From positions 62,001-126,000 of the forward strand of contig NZ_BPFX01000022.1 in assembly GCF_019655855.1 (NCBI RefSeq): a stretch of 64,000 bases of DNA, read 5' to 3'. Both the position numbers and the translations under genes were made by a program. Within the stretch, counting starts at the first letter, position 1; each line of letters opens with the position of its first letter. Origin of the DNA: Pseudomonas paralcaligenes. Its GTDB lineage: Bacteria > Pseudomonadota > Gammaproteobacteria > Pseudomonadales > Pseudomonadaceae. Shown here one piece after another: positions 1 to 9,370 of this stretch. The notes under the pieces were generated by a model. That model ran no database searches, was not told where the DNA came from, and was given only the letters and a program-made list of their open reading frames with translations.

Positions 1-345
1 GAACTCCAGCAGGGACAGCGCCTCGGCCGGCAGCAGCGGGATGCCGGCGGCGCGGGAGAAGTCGTTGGCCGTGCCCAGCGGCAGCAGCGCCAGGGACGCC
101 TCGGCGTTGGCCAGGGCCATGGCCTCGACCACCTCGCGCAGGGTGCCGTCGCCGCCCCCGGCGATCAGCGTGGGATAGCCGGCGGCCAGCGCCTCGTCCA
201 CCAGCCGCGCGGCGTCGCCGCCCTCCCAGGTGAGGCGCACGGCCAGCTCCCAGCCGTTCTCACGCAGCGCCATCACGGCGGCGCGCACCTCTTCGTTCTG
301 CGCCTGCTTGCCATGCAGGATCAGCAGTGCCTTGCGTTCGCTCAT
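1..345 (-). CDS. YegS-type diacylglycerol/lipid kinase, partial (C-terminus beyond window)
   Basis: The 115 visible N-terminal residues carry the signature of the diacylglycerol kinase catalytic family: GGGDGT at residues 63-68 (nucleotide-binding loop) followed by LPLGTANDFSR (GTANDF at 91-96). Family members transfer phosphate from ATP to a lipid hydroxyl (diacylglycerol, phosphatidylglycerol or sphingoid-like lipids) at the inner membrane. The ATG at 345 is followed by a typical hydrophobic first beta strand (KALLILHGKQ). The gene lies 75 nt downstream of the FGGY kinase gene on the same strand and probably belongs to the same transcription unit as the three genes at 421-5163. The reading frame runs off the left edge. 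The exact lipid substrate cannot be told. Confidence 0.85.
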   Translation of the reverse strand, partial: MSERKALLILHGKQAQNEEVRAAVMALRENGWELAVRLTWEGGDAARLVDEALAAGYPTLIAGGGDGTLREVVEAMALANAEASLALLPLGTANDFSRAAGIPLLPAEALSLLEF

Positions 346-420
346 GCCAAACCCTCGCCCATCGACCGACCGAGTACAGCAGACCGCGGGGCAGGCGCGA
401 AAGTGCCGGCTACCGCTGCG

Positions 421-1980
421 CTAGGCGGGATACCCGGTGATCTCGCGGATGCTGCCGTACAGCGGCCGCAACTGCTTGTACATGCGCAGGTAGACCTCGC
501 GGTACAGCCGCTCGTACACCGCCACAGCCTGGGGATTGGGCTGGAACACCTTGCCGACCCGGGTCATGGCGGCGATGGCGGTCGGGAAGTCCGGGTGCAG
601 GCCGAGGCCAACCGCGCAGTCGATGGCCGCGCCGAGGCCGGAGGTCTCGTACAGGTGCGGGCGCTCGGCCGGCAGGTTGAAGATGTCGGCGGTCAGCTGC
701 ATGGCCGCGTCGCTCTGCGAGCCGCCGCCGGAGATGCGCAGGCGCTCGATCGGGGTGCCGGAGCGCTTCTCGATGCGCTCCCGGCCCTGGCGCAGGGCAT
801 AGGCCAGGCCCTCGAGGATGGCCCGGTACAGGTGGGCGCGGGTGTGCACGTCGCCGAAGCCGATGATCGAGCCCTTGGCCTCCAGCCCCGGCTCGCGGAT
901 GCCCGGCGACCAGAACGGCTGCAGCATCAGGCCCATGGAGCCCGGCGGCACCTTGTCGACCAGCTCGTCGAACAGGGTCTCGGCCTCCACCCCCAGCTCC
1001 AGGCCGCGCTGGCGCTCGGCGTGGCCGAACTGCTCCTTGAACCAGCTGACCATCCAGAAGCCGCGGAAGATCATCACCTCGGTGTTGAAGTGGTCGGGAA
1101 TCGCCGCCGGATAGGGCGGGATCAGCGGGATGGTTTCCAGGTACTTGGCGCGGGTGGTGTTGATGGTCGCCGTGGTGCCGTAGGACAGGCACGCCGTGCT
1201 CGGCTCCACGCCGCCGGCGCCGATCACCTCGCAGGCCTTGTCCGAGGCCGCGGCGATCACCGGCAGGCCCTCGGGGATGCCGGTGTGGGCGCTGGCCTCG
1301 GCGGTGATGGCGCCGATGCGCTCGCCCGGCTTGACCAGCTCCGGCAGCATCTCCGGGCGCACCGGCAGGGCCTGCCACTTCCAGTCGCCTGGCCTGGCCC
1401 AGCGCAGGCGCTTGTAGTCGAACGGCAGGTAGGCCACGCAACTGCCCACCGAGTCGACGAAGCGGCCGGTCAGGCGGTGGGTGAGGAAGCCCGACAGCAG
1501 CAGGAACTTGTGGGTGCGCGCCCAGACCTCCGGCTGCTGCTGGGCGATCCAGCTGGCCTCGGCCTGGGTGCGGAAGTAGTCCACCGTCGCCTCTTCGCGC
1601 AGCAGGCGGAACAGCCAGCCCCAGGGGCCTCTGATCCGCCCATGCACCTCGGCCCGGCGCTGGTCCAGCCAGAGGATGGCCGGGCGCAGCGGCTTGCCGG
1701 CCTGGTCCACGTTGATCAGGGTGCCGCGCTGGGTGGTGACCGAGACGCCGGCGATCAGGCGCTTGTCGACGTCGACGCTGGCCCACAGCCGGCGACAGGC
1801 CTCGCCGAGGCTGGCCCAGTAGTATTCCGGGTCCTGCTCGGCCCAGCCGGGGTGCTCGGAGTAATAGGGCTCCAGTTCCACCTTGCCCTTGCCGACCAGG
1901 TTGCCGGCCAGATCGAAGAGCAGCGCGCGCACGCTCTGGGTGCCGTTGTCGATGGCCAGCAGGTAGCGTTGTTCGGTCAC
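421..1980 (-). CDS. FGGY-family carbohydrate kinase
   Basis: A 519-residue protein with the two-domain FGGY kinase layout. The phosphate-1 loop [10 protein letters not shown] lies near residues 7-16, a probable catalytic aspartate is at 247 in [10 protein letters not shown], and the C-terminal adenosine loop ISGGGSQSD is at 417-424. Relatives phosphorylate glycerol, xylulose or similar polyols with ATP in the cytosol. It is clearly divergent from the true glycerol kinase at 57825-59312. Its start ATG overlaps the stop of the GlpD-like gene upstream by 4 nt, indicating translational coupling. Because its partners are a GlpD-like dehydrogenase and an AGPS-like flavoprotein, a glycerol-like or glyceryl-ether-derived substrate is a reasonable inference, not a demonstrated one. 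Confidence 0.85.
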   Translation of the reverse strand: MTEQRYLLAIDNGTQSVRALLFDLAGNLVGKGKVELEPYYSEHPGWAEQDPEYYWASLGEACRRLWASVDVDKRLIAGVSVTTQRGTLINVDQAGKPLRPAILWLDQRRAEVHGRIRGPWGWLFRLLREEATVDYFRTQAEASWIAQQQPEVWARTHKFLLLSGFLTHRLTGRFVDSVGSCVAYLPFDYKRLRWARPGDWKWQALPVRPEMLPELVKPGERIGAITAEASAHTGIPEGLPVIAAASDKACEVIGAGGVEPSTACLSYGTTATINTTRAKYLETIPLIPPYPAAIPDHFNTEVMIFRGFWMVSWFKEQFGHAERQRGLELGVEAETLFDELVDKVPPGSMGLMLQPFWSPGIREPGLEAKGSIIGFGDVHTRAHLYRAILEGLAYALRQGRERIEKRSGTPIERLRISGGGSQSDAAMQLTADIFNLPAERPHLYETSGLGAAIDCAVGLGLHPDFPTAIAAMTRVGKVFQPNPQAVAVYERLYREVYLRMYKQLRPLYGSIREITGYPA

Positions 1981-3563
1981 GAATGTTCACCAGGCAGGCT
2001 GTAGCACTGGCGCCAGAGCGCCAGATAGCATTGTTGTTCTTGTTCCCAGCGTGCGTCGCTCCAGCCCAGGCGCGGCTGACACAGCTCGCGGATTCGCGGT
2101 AGCTCAGTCGCCGCGCCACCCGCCAGTAGCAGGCCGATGCGTGTACGTCGCAGCAGCAGGTCGTCCAGGTGCAGCACCAGCTCATCGTCGCAGGCCAGCG
2201 CCAGTTCGGCCCACAGGGTATTGCTGGCGCCGACGCAGCCGTCGCCGAGGGTTTCGACCAGCCGGGCCAGGCGCGGCAGCGCGGCGCCGTGGCGGCCGGC
2301 CAGGCGCCGCCGCTGGGCCGTGCCCAGGTTCGCCAGCAGCGTCGGATCGGCCGCCCGGAACACCGGCTGGCCGGCATCCGTCACCTCCCGGCCAAGCATC
2401 GGCGCACAGGCCCGCAGCACTTCCAGGGCCAGCAGGCGGAAGGTGGTGAGCTTGCCGCCGGCCAGGGTCACGCAGCCGGGCTCCGTCCACAGCGCGTGCT
2501 CGCGCTTCTCGTCCGAAGGCTTGCGCCCGGCGCCCTGCCCCTCGCTGACCACCGGCCGCACGCCCGCCCAGGTGGACAGCACGTCGGCCCGGCCGATGCC
2601 GGCGCCGGGGAAGACCTGGGCGCAGGCCGCCAGCAGGTAGTCCACCTCCTGCACCGTGATCCGCGCGTCGCGGCTCAGCGGTTCGTCATGGTCCAGGTCG
2701 GTGGTGCCGACCACCGTGGCGCCCTCCCAGGGGAAGACGAACACCGGGCGCTTGTCCTCGGCGTGCATGAAGCTGATCGCCTGGGCCACCGGCAGGCGCC
2801 AGGCCGGCAGCAGCAGGTGGCTGCCGCGCAACGGGCGGATGTGCTCCAGGCCGCTCTTCTGCCGTAGTTCGTCGGCCCAGGCGCCGGTGGCCTGGGCCAC
2901 GACGCGGGCACGGAAGGCGAAGCGGCGGCCGCTGTCGGCGTCCTCGGCGACCAGCCCGACCACCCGACCACCGTCGCGGCTCAGCTCGACCACGCGCAGG
3001 CCGTTGAGCGCCTCGCCGCCGTCCGCCCGCGCCTCGTCCAGCACGCGCATGACCAGGCGGGCGTCGTCGGTCACCGCGTCGCTGAAGCGGGTGGCGCCGA
3101 GCAGCGCTTGCTCGCGCATCCCGGGCGCCAGGTAGCGCAGCTCGCCAACCGGGTAGTAGCGGTGCAGGCGCTGGCCGGCCAGGGCGTCGTATACCTTGAG
3201 CAGGCCGCCGAACACTCGGGGACTGGGGAACCGGCCACGATAATGGGGAAACAGGAAGCCCAGCGGATCGACCAGCCCGGGCGCCTCGCCGAGCAGGCGC
3301 TGGCGCTCGCGCACCGAATCACGGGTCAGGCCCAGCTGGCCCTTGGCGATGTAGCGTAGGCCGCCGTGGACCATCTTCGACGAGCGGCTGGAGGTGCCCC
3401 AGGCGAAGTCGCGCTGCTCCAGCAGCAGGCAGCGCCAGCCGCGCCGGGCCGCCTCGCGCAGGATGCCGGCGCCGCTGATGCCGCCGCCGACCACGATCAG
3501 GTCCCAGTCGCGCGCCGCCAGTTCGGGCAGCGCGGCTTCACGCCAGGTGGCGTTCCAGCTCAT
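1977..3563 (-). CDS. FAD-dependent glycerol-3-phosphate dehydrogenase-like protein (GlpD paralogue)
   Basis: A 528-residue flavoprotein. The Rossmann FAD motif [10 protein letters not shown] lies at residues 24-33, followed by [20 protein letters not shown], the conserved DAO/GlpD segment. Later come [11 protein letters not shown] and the GGKLTTFR block, both typical of GlpD. The family oxidises sn-glycerol-3-phosphate to dihydroxyacetone phosphate and passes electrons to the quinone pool at the membrane. The ATG at 3563 is chosen because it lies 1 nt after the stop of the upstream AGPS-like gene; the open frame extends further upstream only as antisense to that gene. A second, orthodox glpD sits at 62177-63718, so this copy is probably dedicated to the pathway encoded by its operon. 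Confidence 0.85.
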   Translation of the reverse strand: MSWNATWREAALPELAARDWDLIVVGGGISGAGILREAARRGWRCLLLEQRDFAWGTSSRSSKMVHGGLRYIAKGQLGLTRDSVRERQRLLGEAPGLVDPLGFLFPHYRGRFPSPRVFGGLLKVYDALAGQRLHRYYPVGELRYLAPGMREQALLGATRFSDAVTDDARLVMRVLDEARADGGEALNGLRVVELSRDGGRVVGLVAEDADSGRRFAFRARVVAQATGAWADELRQKSGLEHIRPLRGSHLLLPAWRLPVAQAISFMHAEDKRPVFVFPWEGATVVGTTDLDHDEPLSRDARITVQEVDYLLAACAQVFPGAGIGRADVLSTWAGVRPVVSEGQGAGRKPSDEKREHALWTEPGCVTLAGGKLTTFRLLALEVLRACAPMLGREVTDAGQPVFRAADPTLLANLGTAQRRRLAGRHGAALPRLARLVETLGDGCVGASNTLWAELALACDDELVLHLDDLLLRRTRIGLLLAGGAATELPRIRELCQPRLGWSDARWEQEQQCYLALWRQCYSLPGEHS

Positions 3564-3564
3564 C

Positions 3565-5163
3565 TCAGTCTTCCAACAGGACGCCGGGGGCCAGCCGCTG
3601 CTCCGGGTCGAAATGCCGGGCCATGGCCTGCAGCGCCGCCATGCCCAGCTCGCCCTTCTCCACCGCCAGGTACGGCGCGTGGTCGCGGCCGACGCCGTGC
3701 TGGTGGCTGATGGTGCCGCGGTTGTCGGCGATGGTCCGGCTGGCGGCGTGCTTGAGTTTCGCCCAGCGCGCCTGGGTCGCCTCGTAGCTGTCGCCCGGGC
3801 GGAACACGTAGGTGGTGTAGATGCTCGAACCCTCGCCATAGACGTGGGACAGGTGGGTGAACACATGCACCCGCTCGCCCTCGTCCGCCAGGCCCTGGCG
3901 CAGGCTGTCCTCGACCCGGTTCAGCAGGTTGTCGACGTTGCTCCAGTCGGTGGCGGTCTCCAGGGTGTCCACCGCGTAGCCGGCCTCCCACAGGCCGTGG
4001 CGCAGGTAGGGGAAGCGGAAGCGGTTCTCCGCCCACTTCTTGCCCAGCAGGGTGCCGGTGAACACCCCGCCGAAGCCCTTGAGCAGGCGCTTGGCCTGCT
4101 TCACCGACAGGGCGTTCTGCGCCCGGTTGCCGGTGACGCCGAAGGTCAGCATGCACTTGCCGGCCCGCGCGCCGCGCAGGGCCAGGTAGCGTTCGAGCAG
4201 GGCGATCTGTTCCGGGTGACCGGCCAGGGCCAGCTGGGTCTCGGTCTCGACGGCGTTGGACAGACGCAGCATGGACAGCGGCACCCGCGCCTGGGCCAGG
4301 GCACGGATGCCGGCCAGGGCCTGCTGCCAGCTGGGCAGGAACACGGCGAAGAACTTCTCCTGCTCGGCCAGCCGGGTGACCCGTACGCGCACCTCGGAGA
4401 TCACCCCGAAACGGCCTTCGCTGCCGAGGATCAGCTCGCGCAGGTCCGGGCCGGCGGCCGAGGCCGGGAAAGTCGGGATGTCCAGGGTGCCGGCGAAGGT
4501 CTCCACCTTGCCGCCGGCGAACAGTTGCTCGATGCGCCCGTAGCGCAGCGACTGCTGGCCGCTGGAGCGGCTGGCCACCCAGCCGCCGAGGGTGGACAGC
4601 TCCCAGGACTGCGGGAAATGGCCCAGGGTGTAGCCCCGCGCCCGCAGCTGTGCCTCCACCTGCGGGCCGGTGGCGCCGGGGCCGAAGGTGGCGACCTGGC
4701 TCTGCTCGTCGAGGTCGAGCAGCTGGGTCATGCGCTCCAGCGACAGGGTCAGCACCGGCCTGTCACCGGCCGCCGGGTTGATGTGGCCGGCCACCGAGGT
4801 GCCGCCGCCGTAGGGAATGACGATGGCGTCCTGTTGCCGCGCCCAGGCGAGCAGCTCGCGGATCTGCGCGGCGGTCTCCGGCAGGGCCACGCCGTCGGGG
4901 AAGGCGCCGAACTCCCCGGAGCGCATGGCCAGCCAGTCCGGCAGGCTCTGGCCGCGGGCATGGCGCACGCGCACCTCGGCATCCAGGCTGACCAGCGGGT
5001 GGCGGCTGCCCAGGCGCGACTCCGGCACCCGCGCCAGCACCTGCTCCAGGCTCGCGTCCGGCAGGCGGCGGCCCGCGCCGACCAGCCCTTCGAGAAAGGC
5101 CGCGCCGTGCGCCGGCAGCTCCACCACGGTGGCTTCGTCGCCCCATCCGTTCCAACGTCGCAT
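3565..5163 (-). CDS. FAD-binding oxidase, alkyl-dihydroxyacetonephosphate synthase (AGPS)-like
   Basis: A 532-residue member of the vanillyl-alcohol-oxidase flavoprotein fold. The PP-loop PYGGGTSVAG lies at residues 117-126, the FAD segment LGSEGRFGVI follows, and the C-terminus has TISHQHGVGRDHAPYL (HQH at 487-489) as in AGPS proteins, where a His-rich motif is catalytic. AGPS swaps the acyl chain of acyl-DHAP for a fatty alcohol and creates the ether bond of ether lipids; bacterial relatives are mostly untested. It is the first gene of the minus-strand operon and is followed at 1 nt by the GlpD-like gene. An RBS-like GGGAGAGG precedes the ATG. Other VAO-type activity (for example on a hydroxy acid) cannot be excluded. 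Confidence 0.8.
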   Translation of the reverse strand: MRRWNGWGDEATVVELPAHGAAFLEGLVGAGRRLPDASLEQVLARVPESRLGSRHPLVSLDAEVRVRHARGQSLPDWLAMRSGEFGAFPDGVALPETAAQIRELLAWARQQDAIVIPYGGGTSVAGHINPAAGDRPVLTLSLERMTQLLDLDEQSQVATFGPGATGPQVEAQLRARGYTLGHFPQSWELSTLGGWVASRSSGQQSLRYGRIEQLFAGGKVETFAGTLDIPTFPASAAGPDLRELILGSEGRFGVISEVRVRVTRLAEQEKFFAVFLPSWQQALAGIRALAQARVPLSMLRLSNAVETETQLALAGHPEQIALLERYLALRGARAGKCMLTFGVTGNRAQNALSVKQAKRLLKGFGGVFTGTLLGKKWAENRFRFPYLRHGLWEAGYAVDTLETATDWSNVDNLLNRVEDSLRQGLADEGERVHVFTHLSHVYGEGSSIYTTYVFRPGDSYEATQARWAKLKHAASRTIADNRGTISHQHGVGRDHAPYLAVEKGELGMAALQAMARHFDPEQRLAPGVLLED

Positions 5164-5290
5164 CCGCCCTCTCCCACCTGTTCCGCTGTTGTCCGATGGC
5201 TGCCTATACTAGCCAGCCGCCCGGCCCGGTCACTGTCGAATCGGGCCAGCGGCTGTCGCCAATCAAGCCAAGCAGAACAACAAGAAAACC
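5164..5290. promoter_or_regulatory. Divergent promoter region between AGPS-like operon and araC-type gene
   Basis: This 127-bp gap separates two divergently transcribed units. On the minus strand a -10-like TAGTATAG lies about 45 nt before the AGPS-like start, without a good -35, as expected for an activator-dependent promoter. The neighbouring AraC-type protein is the likely regulator (inference). Confidence 0.4.
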
Positions 5291-6346
5291 ATGCTCACCC
5301 TCGGCTATACCTCGGTCCCCGCCCTGATCAAATATCTGCGCCACGCCGAACAGCTCGGCCTGGACGTGGAAGCCGCCCGCGACGCCGCCGGCATCAGCCC
5401 CGACGACCTGGCGGACAATGGCAGGCGCCTGCCCAGCGAAGTCCACGAACGCCTGCTGGAATACCTGCTGCGCGTCTCCGGCGACCCGCTGTTCGGGCTG
5501 CGCTCGGCGCGCTACGTGCAGCCCGGCTCGTGGAGCGTGCTCGGCTACATCACCATGAACTGCGCCACCCTGGGCGAGGCCATGGGCCGCATCGTGCCGT
5601 ACGAGAAGCTGGTCGGCGACATGGGCACCAGCAGCGTGGAGATGGCCGGCGACCACGTGCGGCTGATCTGGAACTGCCGCCACGAACACCCGCAGATCCG
5701 CCGCCACATGATCGAGAACGTCCTCGCCTCCTGGCTGCTCTACGCGCGCTGGATCGCCGACATGGACCGCTCGCCGCGCGAGGTGTGGTTCGAGCACGAC
5801 CGTCCGGTCGACGCGCCCCAGGCCGACTACGAGGAGGTGTTCGGCTGCCCGGTGCTGTTCGGCCAGCCGTGCAACGCCCTGCTGGTACCGCTGGACTACC
5901 TGGGCATCCCGCTGCGCCAGGCCGACGCCAACCTGCTGCGCACCCTGGAGGAACACGCGCTGACCATGATGGCTGGCCTGGACGACAACGAGCCGCTGCC
6001 GCAGCGGGTCAAGAACGCCCTGCGCCTGCTGCTCAAGGACGGCCTGCCGCGCAAGGAGAAGGTCGCCGAGAAATTCCACATGACCGTGCGCACCCTGCAG
6101 CGCCATTTGCAGCAGTCCGGCACCAGCTACCAGGAAATCCTCGACCAGCTGCGCCAGGAACTGGCCGAGCACTACCTGCTGCGCAGCGATCTGGCGATCC
6201 AGGACATCGCCAGCTACCTTGGTTTTACGGAGTCGCGCTCCTTCCACCGCAGCTTCAAGACATGGACCGGCCTGACGCCAGGGATGTACCGTGAGCAACA
6301 TCAAAAGGCCATTACTAGCAGTTTGCCTATACGGGATACTCTGTGA
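5291..6346 (+). CDS. AraC-family transcriptional regulator
   Basis: A 351-residue regulator with a long N-terminal domain of the arabinose-binding-domain type (OruR/ArgR-like AraC subgroup), roughly residues 20-210. A C-terminal double helix-turn-helix follows at about 250-340 (KEKVAEKFHMTVRTLQRHLQ, then IQDIASYLGFTESRSFHRSF and the GLTPGMYR tail). Proteins of this subgroup usually activate an adjacent catabolic or lipid gene set in response to a small molecule. It is divergent from the AGPS-like/GlpD-like/FGGY/YegS operon, with a 127-bp shared promoter region, so it is the obvious candidate regulator. The effector is unknown. Confidence 0.85.
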   Translation: MLTLGYTSVPALIKYLRHAEQLGLDVEAARDAAGISPDDLADNGRRLPSEVHERLLEYLLRVSGDPLFGLRSARYVQPGSWSVLGYITMNCATLGEAMGRIVPYEKLVGDMGTSSVEMAGDHVRLIWNCRHEHPQIRRHMIENVLASWLLYARWIADMDRSPREVWFEHDRPVDAPQADYEEVFGCPVLFGQPCNALLVPLDYLGIPLRQADANLLRTLEEHALTMMAGLDDNEPLPQRVKNALRLLLKDGLPRKEKVAEKFHMTVRTLQRHLQQSGTSYQEILDQLRQELAEHYLLRSDLAIQDIASYLGFTESRSFHRSFKTWTGLTPGMYREQHQKAITSSLPIRDTL

Positions 6347-6394
6347 TCAAATCGACAGAAAGCCGGCACCCATAAGACAGTCAAAAATACGCCC

Positions 6395-6408
6395 GCCAAT
6401 TAATTGAC
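6395..6408. promoter_or_regulatory. Putative FleQ box upstream of psl
   Basis: GCCAATTAATTGAC differs at one position from the published FleQ consensus GTCAATAAATTGAC. A further half-site GTCAATT lies at 6416-6422. FleQ is the c-di-GMP-responsive regulator of biofilm polysaccharide genes in P. aeruginosa. The position, about 72 nt before the pslA start, fits control of this operon. The site was found by eye and binding is inferred. Confidence 0.55.
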
Positions 6409-6479
6409 CAAGCCTGTCAATTGCACCCAGTTTCGCTGGCCCCCAAAGGACACCAAGGCCTTCCCGGGAGGGAGTTTTT

Positions 6480-7913
6480 TTGCGCCCGCAGTCGATTGAA
6501 AAGCAGCCCATCTCGAAGGTGGGCTTCGTTCAGTACTTCGTTGCCTTCACTCGGCTGCTGCACGGGTTCACCGCCGTGCTGCCCGGCCTGCTGCTGCTCT
6601 GGGCGCTGAACGGCGAAAGTGCGCTGAACCAGCACTACGCTGCCCTGCTGATGTTCTTCGGTCTGATCACCGTGCTCATCTTCCAGGCCACCGGCGTCTA
6701 CGACGACGAGCTGTTCAGCAACATGCTGCGCTTCCGCCTGATGTTCCTCAGCTGGCTGGCGGCCTTCTCCCTGCTGGCGTTCATGCACCAGGCGCTGGGC
6801 CTCTTCCCGCTGATCCCCCTGCAACAGCTGCTCGTCTGGTTCGTCGCCGTACTGCTCCTGCTCGGGGCGGAACGCCTGCTCCTGCTGGGCGTGCTGCACC
6901 GGCTGATGCGCCACGGCCGGCACCTGCAGAACGCGGTGATCCTCGGCGGCACCGACAACGGCGTGCGCATCGCCGAGTACATGCAGCGCAACGGCGACAT
7001 CCGCCTCGGCGTGATCGGCTTCATCGACGACCGCAACACCCGTATCGAGGACACCCTCGCCGACCTGCCGGTGCTCGGCGACACCAAGCTGCTCGAACAG
7101 ATGATCCGCGAGGACCGCGTCCAGCAGGTGCTGGTGGCCCTGCCGTGGAGCGCCGAGACCCGTATCGGCCACATCGTCGCCCGCCTGCGCAAGCTGCCGG
7201 TCACCGTGCTGCTGGCGCCGGACATGCTGGCCCTGCGGCACGCCCACAACCGCATCACGGAAGTGTCCGGGCTGCCGATGTTCAACGCCTCCGAGCTGCC
7301 GCTGCGCGGCTGGTCGCCGCTGATCAAGCGGATCGAGGACCTGCTGCTGGCCAGTCTGGCGCTGATCCTGATCTCCCCGCTGATGGCGCTGCTGGCCATC
7401 GCCATCAAGCTCGACTCGCCCGGCCCCGTGCTGTTCCGCCAGAAGCGCTACGGCTACAACAACCGGCTGATCGAGGTCTACAAGTTCCGCTCCATGTACC
7501 ACCAGATGGCCGACGCCAACGCCGAGCGCCAGACCACCCGCGGCGACTCTCGCGTGACCCGGGTCGGCGCCTTCATCCGGCGCACCAGCCTGGACGAGCT
7601 GCCGCAGCTGTTCAACGTCCTGCTCGGCAGCATGTCGATGGTCGGCCCGCGCCCCCACGCCACGGCCACCAAGGCCGCCGGCATCCTCTTCGAAGACGCG
7701 GTGGAGACCTACAGCGCCCGTCACCGGGTCAAGCCGGGCATCACCGGCTGGGCGCAGATCAACGGCTATCGCGGCGAGACGGACACCCTCGAGAAGATCG
7801 AGAAGCGGGTCGAGTTCGACCTCGAATACATCGAGCACTGGTCGGTGTGGTTCGACCTCTACATCCTGTTCCGCACCCTGCCGGCCATCGTCATCACCAA
7901 GGAGGCCTACTGA
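6480..7913 (+). CDS. pslA: PslA-like undecaprenyl-phosphate sugar transferase (polyisoprenyl-phosphate hexose-1-P transferase)
   Basis: A 477-residue WcaJ/PslA-type enzyme that starts the psl operon. It has four N-terminal membrane segments (about residues 20-140), a CoA-binding-like Rossmann domain ([13 protein letters not shown] near 155), and a C-terminal bacterial sugar transferase domain ([55 protein letters not shown]). The family transfers a sugar-1-phosphate from a nucleotide sugar to undecaprenyl phosphate at the inner membrane, the first step of repeat-unit assembly. The start is TTG, chosen from the strong GGGAGGGAG Shine-Dalgarno sequence at 6466-6474. The stop overlaps the pslB ATG by 1 nt (TGATG). 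Confidence 0.92.
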   Translation: MRPQSIEKQPISKVGFVQYFVAFTRLLHGFTAVLPGLLLLWALNGESALNQHYAALLMFFGLITVLIFQATGVYDDELFSNMLRFRLMFLSWLAAFSLLAFMHQALGLFPLIPLQQLLVWFVAVLLLLGAERLLLLGVLHRLMRHGRHLQNAVILGGTDNGVRIAEYMQRNGDIRLGVIGFIDDRNTRIEDTLADLPVLGDTKLLEQMIREDRVQQVLVALPWSAETRIGHIVARLRKLPVTVLLAPDMLALRHAHNRITEVSGLPMFNASELPLRGWSPLIKRIEDLLLASLALILISPLMALLAIAIKLDSPGPVLFRQKRYGYNNRLIEVYKFRSMYHQMADANAERQTTRGDSRVTRVGAFIRRTSLDELPQLFNVLLGSMSMVGPRPHATATKAAGILFEDAVETYSARHRVKPGITGWAQINGYRGETDTLEKIEKRVEFDLEYIEHWSVWFDLYILFRTLPAIVITKEAY

Positions 7914-9370
7914 TGAGCGCCCTGATTCCCTGCATCGTCGCCGGCGGCTCCGGAACGCGCCTCTGGCCGGTGTCGCGGGAGGCGCGGCCGAAGCCGTTCA
8001 TGCGCCTGCCCGACGGCGAGAGCCTGCTGCAGAAGACCTTCCTGCGCGCCAGCCGCCTGCCCGGCGTGGAGCGGGTGCTGACGGTGACCAACCGCGAACT
8101 GGTGTTCGGCACCCGGGACGACTACCGGGAAGTCAACCCGCGCCACCTGCCGCTGGACTTCCTGCTCGAACCCTGCGGCCGCAACACCGCGCCGGCCATC
8201 GCCGTCGCCGCCCTGCACGCGCAGCGTGAGTACGGCGACGACGCCCAGCTGCTGATCCTGCCGGCCGACCACCTGATCGGCGACGAAGCCGCCTTCGCCG
8301 CCGCCGTGCAGCAGGCCCGCGCCCTGGCCGCGGCCGGCTACCTGGCGACCTTCGGCATCCGCCCGACCCAGGCGGAGACCGGCTACGGCTACATCGAGGC
8401 GGGCGAGGCGCTGGCCGAGGGCGGGCGCCGTGCCCAGCGCTTCGTCGAGAAGCCCGACGCCGCCACCGCCCAGGCCTACGTCGACGGCGGCCGCCACCTG
8501 TGGAACGCCGGCATGTTCTGCCTGCAGGTGGACAGCCTGCTGGGCGAGCTGCAGCGCTGCGCCCCGGACGTGCTGGAAACCGCCCGCGCCAGCCTGGACG
8601 CCGCCACGCCGCTGCGCGGCGACGGCTGCGTGCAGTGCGAACTGCCGCAGGAAGCCTTCGCCCTGACCCCCGACATTTCCATCGACTACGCCCTGATGGA
8701 GCGCTCGGACAAGGTCGCCGTGGTGCCGTGCGACCTGGGCTGGAGCGACATCGGCTCGTGGAGCGCCATGCGCGACCTGTCGCCGAGCGACGAGGCGGGC
8801 AACCAGGTCAACGGCGAGGCGATCCTGCACGAGGTCAGCAACTGCTTCATCGACAGCCCCGACCGGCTGGTCGGCGCGGTGGGCGTGCACGACCTGATCG
8901 TGGTCGATACCCCCGACGCGCTGCTGATCGCCGACGCCCGGCGCAGCCAGGACGTCAAGTACGTCGCCCAGGAACTCAAGCGGCGCGGCCACGAGGCCTA
9001 CCGCCTGCACCGCACGGTGAACCGGCCCTGGGGCACCTACAGCGTCATCGAGGAAGGTTCGAACTTCAAGATCAAGCGCATCGTGGTGCGCCCCGGCGCC
9101 GCCCTGTCGCTGCAGATGCACCACCACCGCAGCGAGCACTGGATCGTGGTCAGCGGCATGGCCCGGGTGGTCAACGGCGAGCGCGACTTCCTGCTCGACA
9201 CCAACCAGTCCACCTTCATCCCGGCGGGCCACAGCCACCGCCTGAGCAACCCGGGCATCATCGACCTGGTGATGATCGAGGTGCAGAGCGGCGAATACCT
9301 GGGCGAAGACGACATCGTACGCTTCGAGGACGTCTACGGCCGCATCGCGAGTACCGAGAACAAAGCCTGA
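7913..9370 (+). CDS. pslB: PslB-like mannose-1-phosphate guanylyltransferase / mannose-6-phosphate isomerase
   Basis: A 485-residue bifunctional enzyme. The N-terminal nucleotidyltransferase domain shows GGSGTRLWP at residues 11-19 and FVEKP at 177-181. The C-terminal type II phosphomannose isomerase cupin begins near 360 (NRPWGTYSVIEEG, then LSLQMHHHRSEHWIVVSG). Together they convert fructose-6-P to mannose-6-P and activate mannose-1-P to GDP-mannose, the mannose donor for Psl. Start and stop overlap both neighbours by 1 nt (TGATG), so translation is coupled within the operon. Confidence 0.93.
   Translation: MSALIPCIVAGGSGTRLWPVSREARPKPFMRLPDGESLLQKTFLRASRLPGVERVLTVTNRELVFGTRDDYREVNPRHLPLDFLLEPCGRNTAPAIAVAALHAQREYGDDAQLLILPADHLIGDEAAFAAAVQQARALAAAGYLATFGIRPTQAETGYGYIEAGEALAEGGRRAQRFVEKPDAATAQAYVDGGRHLWNAGMFCLQVDSLLGELQRCAPDVLETARASLDAATPLRGDGCVQCELPQEAFALTPDISIDYALMERSDKVAVVPCDLGWSDIGSWSAMRDLSPSDEAGNQVNGEAILHEVSNCFIDSPDRLVGAVGVHDLIVVDTPDALLIADARRSQDVKYVAQELKRRGHEAYRLHRTVNRPWGTYSVIEEGSNFKIKRIVVRPGAALSLQMHHHRSEHWIVVSGMARVVNGERDFLLDTNQSTFIPAGHSHRLSNPGIIDLVMIEVQSGEYLGEDDIVRFEDVYGRIASTENKA

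Noticed and set aside
313..2004. Long plus-strand open frame of 563 codons
   Set aside because: It is antisense to the FGGY kinase and has a repetitive low-complexity composition typical of GC-rich shadow frames; no domain is seen.
3394..6294. 966-codon plus-strand open frame
   Set aside because: It runs antisense to the AGPS-like and GlpD-like genes and out of frame through the araC-type gene; no coding signature.
6395..6440. Exact psl transcription start and -35/-10
   Set aside because: TTGACC at 6404-6409 lacks a matching -10 at normal spacing, so no promoter was called.
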